Source: Mytilus trossulus (taxonomy: Eukaryota; Mollusca; Bivalvia; Mytilida; Mytilidae). From it: a stretch of 64,000 nucleotides of DNA. The notes under the pieces were generated by a model. The model was not told where the DNA came from, ran no database searches, and saw only the letters and a list, made by a program, of their open reading frames with translations. The stretch spans positions 31,473,578 through 31,537,577 of the forward strand of contig NC_086378.1 in assembly GCF_036588685.1 (NCBI RefSeq), read 5' to 3'. Positions 58,001-64,000 of this stretch are shown here, one piece after another. Both the position numbers and the translations under genes were made by a program. Position 1 is the stretch's first letter, and each line of letters opens with the position of its first letter.

Positions 58001-60410
58001 TTTAGATTCATATAATTTTGCATGCTTTCCCATATTGCCTCTCGATTAAGGATTTTTTTCGTTATTCAATGATACTGGAATACTCATTTTACTGCTGTTT
58101 ACAATTTACTTCACTAGTCCAGCGTTTTAGTGAAAGGTTCCTGTATTTTTACAAGAAAAAAACAGTCAAAACTACATTTAACAACCCTTCTGTAATAGCT
58201 TTGGAGAAAAACTCCACATAGGTCGTGTTATTTTATCATGGAAGAGATGAACACATTTACATAGTGTGAGAAGTCAAATTGCATTGACCGTATATTCATA
58301 TGTGATATACAGTCACAGCCTCGCTTTCTACTTGTTTCTAATCCTTGTACAAATAAAATTGATATTTCGAGACGATATAAAAAAGAAGGTGTGGTATGCT
58401 TGCCAATGAGACAACTATCCACAAAAGACCAAAATGACACAGACATTAACAACTATAGGTCATCATATGGCCTTCAACAATGTATGGTTATTCTATATAT
58501 ACGTATACACACCCAACTCCACACAAAATTATTCCCATCTAGTGATAGCAGAGGTATCTTGTATTTCTAAGTTGGATTACTTACAGGAACACATTTAGGA
58601 TTACTGGAGATGAGATGTGCACTAGTTACGTGGGTGGTCTGGTCATCGTTACATTTCATATCCAATGTGAACTCAACTGAACACTCTGGGCAAAACTCTT
58701 CACATGTACAATCCTAAAAACAAATGTGAAAATATTAATTACTAGTATATACAGGAAATTGACAAATCTACACATGCATTTGTATTTAAAATGAAGAATT
58801 ACATATCCAACTTTTAAACCTTTACTCTTTAAGTAATCACATGCTAGAAATGAATAAGAAAAGATTTTACATGAATTAAACATGAAACTACTCTTGCCCT
58901 TCAAGGAATGGATGAAAAAATAACATCAGCATCTGATACTTTAAAGTTTGGTATTCATCAAGAACATCCACAAACATTCAGAGTTTGTGAAAAGTGTCAG
59001 TCCTCATGATTTCACCACCAAAATTTTAAATAGGACTGACATAATTTTAGTATTTTTCAATAGATTAATAGTGAGGACCAGGTGATTTTCTTCAAGGACC
59101 ACCTGGAGGGAAAAGATTTCCCAACTCTGCAAAATCCTTTTCCATTGATTATAATCTTACTCTAGAATACTGCATCCTGTCCACTATTTCATCACTGGTC
59201 AGCGGTATCAAACCAATTCTGTGGGCTAGAAACTCATCAAATAACACCGTAGAGTTGGATTCCATCTGTACCCAATCTATTGCTGAAATTAATAAAATAA
59301 ACATTGATAAACATCATCTTACATAAACATTATAAACATAGTTCAAATGATATCAATTTATCTAATTCATCATTCCTAACTTTAACTATATTCAAATAAA
59401 AGGACTATTGTAAAAATATTATGTTAAACATAAACCTGATCATAAACCTAATCACCATGATCACAAACTAATAAATTGAAACCCCCTCCCCCCCTCCGGG
59501 ATTGAGACAGTATGCATAAGTCTCGCTACTCCAAACTAGCTGAGGCAAGACAAAGCATTGAAACGTAAAATTCTTTGGCTGTCATGTAACTAGTAACTGT
59601 CCTTACTTTTTTAACCCAAAAATGTACAATGTAGTATACATGATTTTTTTTTATCAAACAGTCTAAACTGCAAATTATATATCAATAAGTGTTATTTTTT
59701 TATATTTTCTTTGGAAAAAAATACAAGTAATTTACCCTAATTCATTCATTCTTGACACATAATTCACATAATAGATCAAAAGTAATTATATATCTTAATA
59801 TCATTCTATAATATACATGTACCAACCATCTAAGATTGAACATTGAACTCAAGAACTGTGTTTTGAAATTAAAGCTGTGTATTGAGTTGTGTAATAAATA
59901 GTGTAAGACTAGTCCATTTACCATGAGAGATAATACATTGTTATATGCAGTATATATTTGACCATGTTGACAGGGTTAAGTAAATAACAAATGAGTAAAA
60001 GCCCCTATACTACATGTACACAAATTAAAAGATGTATAAACTCCAACTTCAGACGAAAACATTAAACTATGTCATGTATGTGCAGGATTTAACCTGTGTC
60101 AACCCTCTCTATGACTTGCAATTGCAACAGACTGCAAAATTAAATTAAAATTATTGTTTCTTTTTCATTTTATTATTTGTCATTATGGAAACTTCAATAA
60201 AGCTTTTCATTGTAGTTTTTGTGCAAGATAAAACTTATAATATATGACTCAGCTGATATGATTTTTTTTATAAACAATCAACACAATAAAAGTAAAATAC
60301 AATTCATAACATGCATATTAATGTTAAATATTTGTTTAATTATATATCTGACATAGTTACCCATGGTTGGAACTTCAGCTATGCATACTCTTCTAACAGC
60401 ATTTGCAACA
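46046..60410 (-). CDS. POLR2C: RNA polymerase II subunit RPB3, partial at the 5' end (seven exons seen)
   Basis: Core subunit of RNA polymerase II that pairs with RPB11 and nucleates assembly (bacterial alpha homologue). Minus-strand exons: 60361-60410 ([16 protein letters not shown]), 59161-59282 ([14 protein letters not shown]), 58585-58713 (zinc loop [15 protein letters not shown]), 54313-54361, 50423-50591 ([39 protein letters not shown]), 48058-48095 ([12 protein letters not shown]) and 46046-46224 ([37 protein letters not shown]). All seven join in phase with canonical GT..AG, encoding 244 residues. Human RPB3 has 275, and the missing N-terminal 30 or so residues are not visible, so the first exon is probably beyond 64,000. 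TTTATT at 45804-45809 gives AATAAA on the gene strand. The introns are full of repeats, and one holds a whole antisense gene (54,873-57,204). Confidence 0.95.
46282..46480. repeat. Dispersed repeat E, copy 2 (POLR2C intron)
   Basis: GTCCTGATCCCGAAATCCCA followed by repeated CCCGAAATCC and CCCGGATCC motifs, matching 18,570-18,765. Confidence 0.75.
46610..47391. repeat. Dispersed repeat H, copy 1 (POLR2C intron)
   Basis: Starts ACTAGAGGCTCCAAAGAGAC with TGTCGCTCACCTTGGTCTAT and ends CACTTGGCCCTTTGGGCCAG with GTGAGCTAAAAA. The outer AGGCTC..GCTCACC and GGTGAGCT segments are loosely complementary. A longer copy with an internally duplicated middle is at 62,507-63,843. Confidence 0.75.
47392..48057. 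other. POLR2C intron, no gene
   Basis: Contains a fragment of the dispersed TGGTGGATTGAACCTGGTTT repeat at 47,520-47,680; otherwise AT-rich. Confidence 0.5.
48391..50340 (+). repeat. Dispersed repeat I, copy 1 (1.95 kb, POLR2C intron)
   Basis: Starts ACCAGATGCTCAGCAGGGCG then GCTTTATACGACCGCA, and ends GCGGTCGTATAAAAA, so TTTATACGACCGC and GCGGTCGTATAAA form short sub-terminal inverted repeats. The interior has about four units of a 120-bp repeat (ATCTAAGTACATTTTTAGAT) and four of a 160-bp repeat (CCTAATTCCTAAACTGTTGG). A GAC trinucleotide run lies near 50,270. No coding capacity was found. Confidence 0.8.
51542..53963. mobile_element. Fold-back element with about 230-bp arms, carrying repeat I copy 2
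   Basis: The left arm 51,542-51,775 (ATTATAGCGAACCCTATTGA, then CCCATCTAACAAATACAACA, then AAATTTATCTGCTAAATT) is matched by the reverse complement of 53,740-53,963 with few differences. The 1.6-kb repeat I copy (51,779-53,395) begins right after the left arm and appears to be a later insertion. Without it the element would be about 0.8 kb. It lies in the POLR2C intron between the 50,423 and 54,313 exons. Confidence 0.8.
51779..53395 (+). repeat. Dispersed repeat I, copy 2 (1.62 kb)
   Basis: Same ends and order as 48,391-50,340 and the same orientation. It has fewer 160-bp units (about two) and a locally duplicated AGTAAAAAGTGAATATACAT segment at 52,230-52,310. Confidence 0.8.
54873..57204 (+). 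CDS. Kinase-fold protein lacking catalytic motifs (pseudokinase), nested antisense in POLR2C
   Basis: Exons 54873-55001, 56122-56296 and 56600-57204 join in phase with GT..AG sites into 302 residues. The first exon opens at an acceptor (TATTTACAG to 54842) and has an in-frame stop before the ATG, so an upstream 5'UTR exon is likely. Residues 84-101 contain the N-lobe strand [10 protein letters not shown] with a candidate ATP-contacting lysine. Residues 209-302 are a clear kinase C-lobe: YEAPEVL (APE motif), [17 protein letters not shown], then a CFKSDPAKR segment, closest in style to NEK or STKLD1-like kinases. The expected HRD catalytic loop reads as [13 protein letters not shown] and the DFG position as IFLEAT, so phosphotransfer is unlikely. 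AATAAA is at 57477-57482. The frame is intact over 302 codons with good splice sites, so I judge it a real gene. Function unknown. Confidence 0.8.
55082..55530 (+). repeat. Dispersed repeat C, full unit with about 110-bp direct terminal repeats
   Basis: 55,082-55,192 and 55,417-55,530 are direct copies (ACTATTTTGATCTGAGCATC, CACTGATGAGTCT, ATCCTGGTACCTTTGATAAC) flanking about 220 bp with GCCCAGTAGTCAGCACTTCG and TTCTTATCCCAGGAATAGAT. It is either a tandem array fragment or a small LTR-like unit. It lies in intron 1 of the pseudokinase gene. Confidence 0.75.
56400..56570 (+). repeat. Dispersed repeat J fragment in pseudokinase intron 2
   Basis: TTTTGAATTGTTTCACAATT, GGGGCCTTTTAT and CCAATCATACCACATATTTT match the family at 44,323. 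Confidence 0.6.
57545..57790 (+). mobile_element. 5'-truncated retroelement 3' tail, family B
   Basis: GCAACACAACAGGTGCCACA, TTTTGGTGGGGTTCGTGTTG, GCCATGGCGTTGTCAGTTTG and TGTCCCTTTGGTATCTTTC. It begins about 60 bases past the pseudokinase poly(A) signal. Confidence 0.75.
57841..57985 (-). mobile_element. Probable tRNA-derived SINE
   Basis: On the minus strand, TGGTCAAGTGG (57972 to 57962) fits the pol III A box fully. GATTTGAAACC (57902 to 57892) fits the B box at nine of eleven positions. The boxes are followed by a non-tRNA body with GGTGGGTTTGACTTTGATCT. The spacing of about 60 bases between boxes is long for a tRNA, so this is a SINE head and not a tRNA gene. Confidence 0.55.
58370..58490 (-). 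repeat. Dispersed repeat J fragment (POLR2C intron)
   Basis: GCCAATGAGACAACTATCCA and GACATTAACAACTATAGGTC, the reverse complement of the repeat J end. Confidence 0.65.
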
Positions 60411-60450
60411 CTGTAATCAAATAAAATGAAATATAATCGTTATCAAATGC

Positions 60451-61713
60451 CAGAGCTCCAGATAAGCTGCGTATTTGCGTGATCACGCAATACAAATATT
60501 AGAAAACCCAATGCAATTGTCCATTGTAGGGTTCAACAACCCAATTAATTCAACGGAAAACCCAATTATATGCCAAAACCATGAGTTTTCAACCCTTTTA
60601 TTGACCACCGTTTGCGTTATTTACCCTTACATGTATCTGTTTAAAGTCGTCGCGTAAACTATTTTTATAATATTTATAATTGGAAATTTCCTGTCGTTCT
60701 AAAAATAGATCCCTGCATCAAGTACCTGAAATGGGTCCCTGTTTGAGATTTCCCTTGCTCAATAGGTACACGTGTTTTTGTAAACATTTCGATCTTCTCG
60801 GCGTTTATCTAATGAGTGTGTTTTATGAGTCATATTTTTTTCGCACTGCTCGGGATTTATCATAACATACATTGAATTAAAACGAAAGTGAATGTCCGGT
60901 AAAAATATTGAATAGAAGCATGTTTTCGGCTTCTTTTGAAAAGCTGAGGGAAAGTTATGATGATAACAAGACTCAGCTAGTGTTTTTAGGAAGCGTCCAT
61001 CAAATGCACGGGCGTTTGTGCGTACCATAACGAGAACATTGCTAATAAACACGGAGTTTCATCAAAATCGAAATCAGTTGAAAAATGTAAAAGGCCAAAT
61101 CAATTATGAAATGATACGGCATCAGAAACCAAAAGTTATAAATAAAATACAACTAAACCCAGATTTATGTCAATTGAATAAAACAAAAGTATTCAGGTAT
61201 AATTAGATTTTATATACTATTTTTTATTCATTTTACGGTTAATTATATAATGAATACACATACCATGCACACAGGCACTGGTCTCAGAATTTATTATATT
61301 AAGGTATAAGACGAGTGCCTGTGAATACACATATCCGTTTTTGTGAGAAAATACAAAACTGGCAAAAGGTTTGAAACGGGACACAATTTAAACCTACAAT
61401 TGCTCCTCAGTGATTAAACCAAATAAAACAGCTAGCAAATAACCTAACCATAACCCCAAACCAAATAAAACAGTTAAACAAAGAAAGAAACATATTTAAG
61501 ATGGGAAAAATGGGTTGATATTGCCTAAATATTCAATATTGTGTCGATGAAAAAACCCAATTCATTAAGGAGCTTGGTGGTGAAAAACCCAATTTGATAT
61601 TAACCTGAGGGGTGAATTGGAATTGATAATGCAATTAAAAAACTTTATCACCCAATTATATAACAAAATGGTGGGTAAAAACCTCAATTTGTGAATTCTT
61701 ATCTGGAGCTCTG
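60451..61713. mobile_element. 1.26-kb DNA element with 16-bp TIRs and 5-bp target duplication
   Basis: The ends CAGAGCTCCAGATAAG and CTTATCTGGAGCTCTG are inverted repeats with one terminal-base uncertainty. Each is flanked by AATGC (60446-60450 and 61714-61718), a clean 5-bp duplication. The interior contains many AAAACCCAATT-type motifs near both ends, probably sub-terminal binding repeats, and no transposase. It lies just upstream of the first visible POLR2C exon, in an intron. Confidence 0.8.
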
Positions 61714-61924
61714 AATGCAGAACTAAATTCCTTTAGAATGTTAGACAAAAAGATTTAAAATACCATGGCCCAATCATTGCAGATCCAGATGAGGATAATT
61801 TCTTCCTCTTTTTAAATGTACATACATGTAGGTTGTGGATGCAACTGCATGTAGTGGCAGTTGTCAAAAATTATGAAGGAGTGCAGAAATAGGAAAGTAG
61901 ATAGATAACAGATATAAGATCATA

Positions 61925-62065
61925 TACATGTACAAGGGAGGATCCAGCTTTTTTTAAAAGGAGGGTTTCAAACACAGGAAAAAGGTTGGGTTCCAACTAC
62001 ATGTCCCCATTCAAATGCATTGTTCGCCCAAAAAAAGGGGGGTGTTGGCTCCCCCTGGATTGGCC
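61925..62065. repeat. Dispersed repeat G, copy 3
   Basis: GGAGGATCCAGC, GGGTTCCAACTACATGTCCC and TCCCCCTGGATTGGCCACTG match the copies at 36,130 and 43,235. Confidence 0.65.
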
Positions 62066-62339
62066 ACTGCATTTACGAAGATGACATACCTGCCAACTGT
62101 CACTATTTATGGGGGATTTCCCCCATGGAGGCTCCCAAATTGAAATTTTTAAAGAGCAATTATGTCCACAATTTTAACAAAACAATTAATTTTACAATGA
62201 ATTGAGGCTTATTAAAGTATGAAGAAGCCAAAAAACAACATTACACTGTATTTGAAGGCCCCCATGAAGGATTTTTAGGAGTATGGCAGCCATCTTGCAC
62301 ACAAAACCCCCATGGAAATTTTGAAAACTTGGCAGGTAT

Positions 62340-62500
62340 GAGATGTAGGTATGATTAGTGCCAATCAATGAGACAACTCTCCATCCAAGTCACAATTTGT
62401 AAAAAGTAAACCATTTAAGGTCGAAGAACATCCCTCAAGGCAGAGCATTGGGTCACACCAAATAACAAGCTATAAAGGGCCACAAATAACTAGTGTAGGA
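62340..62500 (-). repeat. Dispersed repeat J fragment
   Basis: GTGCCAATCAATGAGACAAC and TATAAAGGGCCACAAATAAC match the other repeat J copies in reverse orientation. Confidence 0.65.
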
Positions 62501-62506
62501 CAATTT

Positions 62507-63843
62507 AAACTAGAGGCTCTAAAGAGCCGGTGTCGCTCACCTTGGTCTATGTGAATATTAAACAAAGGAAGTAGATGGATTCATGACAATATTGTGTTTT
62601 GGTGATGGTGATGTGTTTGTACATCTTACTTTACTTTAATAACAGTCTTGCTGCTTAACATTATCTCTGTCTATAATGATCTTGGCCCAGTAGTTTCAGT
62701 GGAATATGTTAATAAAAACTTACAAATTTTATGAAAATTGTTAAATATTGACTAAAAAAGGACAATAACTCCTTAGGGGGTCAATTGACCATTTCGGTCA
62801 CGTTGACTTATTTGTAAATCTTACTTTGCTGAACATTCATTGACATTATTGCTGTTTACAGTTTATCTTTATCTATAATAATATTCAAAATAACCAAAAA
62901 CAGCAAAATTTCCTTAAAATTACCAATTCAAGGGCAGCAACCCAACAAATGGTTGTCCAATTTGTCTGAAAATTGCAGGGCAGATAGATCTTGATCTAAT
63001 TAACAATTTTACCCTGTCAGATTTGCTCTTAATGCTTTGGTTTTTGAGTTATAAGCCAAAAACTGCATTTTACCCCTATGTTCTATTTTTAGCCGTGGCA
63101 GCCATCTTGGTTGGTTGACCGGGTCACGCCACATGTTTTTTAAACTAGATACCCCAAAGATGATTGTTGCCAAGTTTAGATTAATTTGGCCAAGTAGTTT
63201 CAGAGGAGAAAATTTTTGTAAAAGATCACTAAGATTTACGAAAAATGGTTAAAAATTGACTATAAAGGGCAATAACTCCTGAAGAAGGCAACTGACCATT
63301 TCAGTCATGTGGACTTATTTGTAAATCTTACTTTGCTGAACATTAATGCTGTTTACAGTTTATCTCTATCTATAATAATATTCAAGATAATAACCAAAAA
63401 CATCAAAATTTCCTTAAAATTACAAATTCAGGGGCAGCAACCCAACAAAGGGTTGTTCGATTCGTCTGAAAATTTCAGGGCAGATAGATCTTAACCTTAT
63501 AAACAATTTTATCCCATGTCAGATTTGCTCTAAATGCTTTGGTTTTTGAGTTATAAGCCAAAAACTGCATTTTACCCCTATGTTCTATTTTTAGCCGTGG
63601 CGGCCATCTTGGATGGTTGACCTGGTCACGCCACACATTTTTTAAACTAGATACCCCAATGATGATTGTGGCCAAGTTTGGTTTAATTTGGCCCAATAGT
63701 TTCAGAGGAGAAGATTTTTCTAAAAGCTAACGACGATAGACGACAACGGACGACAGACGCCGAACGACAGACGCCGGACGAGGACGACGGACGCCAAGTG
63801 ATGGGAAAAGCTCACTTGGTCCTTTGGGCCAGGTGAGCTAAAA
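62507..63843. repeat. Dispersed repeat H, copy 2, with duplicated middle
   Basis: Same ends as 46,610-47,391. The middle segment containing CTTACTTTGCTGAACATT, TTGAGTTATAAGCCAAAAAC and GCCATCTTGG occurs twice in tandem (about 62,760-63,220 and 63,240-63,720), making this copy 0.55 kb longer. Confidence 0.75.
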
Positions 63844-64000
63844 AGGAAAACCAAGTCTCATCTACATAAAACATTAGAAACAAGATACCCTTATGAACCA
63901 CATCTAAAAACAGATTCCCGACTTTGGACAGGTGCAAACAAAAACTTTAACCATTACCCCAACATGACGCAGTATATATTATAACATAACAATTTACAAC
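63844..64000. repeat. Fragment of a dispersed repeat at the right edge
   Basis: GATTCCCGACTTTGGACAGG with TGCAAAC resembles the 'tail A' motif CTGACTTGGGACAGGCGCAA. It is cut by the window edge. Confidence 0.4.

Overview
The window looks like nuclear DNA of a marine mussel (Mytilus or a close relative). The strongest clue is a spliced gene whose mature peptide is almost the same as the Mytilus defensin MGD-1. Supporting clues are AT-rich DNA, short exons with GT..AG introns, no operons, and a dense load of repeats that I recognise as typical of bivalve genomes. No tool was run. Exon joins were made by hand from reading frame, splice sites and remembered protein families.

Layout. 1-3,600: 3' end of a LINE, a small TA-flanked MITE and dispersed repeats. 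3,632-5,500: the defensin gene (+). 5,545-12,100: repeats, including a 2.85-kb element with 85-bp terminal inverted repeats (TIRs). 12,133-17,772: a TIR-bounded element carrying a decayed multi-domain gene on the minus strand, itself split by a 582-bp MITE. 18,570-25,290: a second copy, in opposite orientation, of the 2.85-kb element, enlarged by a nested reverse-transcriptase retroelement. 26,950-29,390: a 146-bp-period tandem repeat and a second reverse-transcriptase relic. 29,814-35,960: a CSRNP-family gene (-) and the mitochondrial ribosomal protein S17 gene (+), head to head about 440 bp apart. 35,960-45,800: mostly repeats and fold-back elements. 46,046-60,410: the RNA polymerase II subunit RPB3 gene (POLR2C, -), seven exons seen, first exon not seen. 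A complete three-exon pseudokinase gene (54,873-57,204, +) lies inside one of its introns on the opposite strand. 60,451-64,000: a DNA element with a 5-bp target duplication and more dispersed repeats.

How the genes relate. They are unlinked in function: one innate-immunity effector (defensin), one probable stress/developmental transcription factor (CSRNP), two housekeeping components (MRPS17, RPB3) and one kinase-fold protein without catalytic motifs. The noteworthy architecture is the nested antisense gene in POLR2C, the divergent CSRNP/MRPS17 pair, and the layered transposon insertions. The layering lets two common bivalve 'anonymous' repeats be assigned as the 3' tails of two related reverse-transcriptase retroelements, and ties a puzzling repetitive gene family to a TIR-bounded mobile element.
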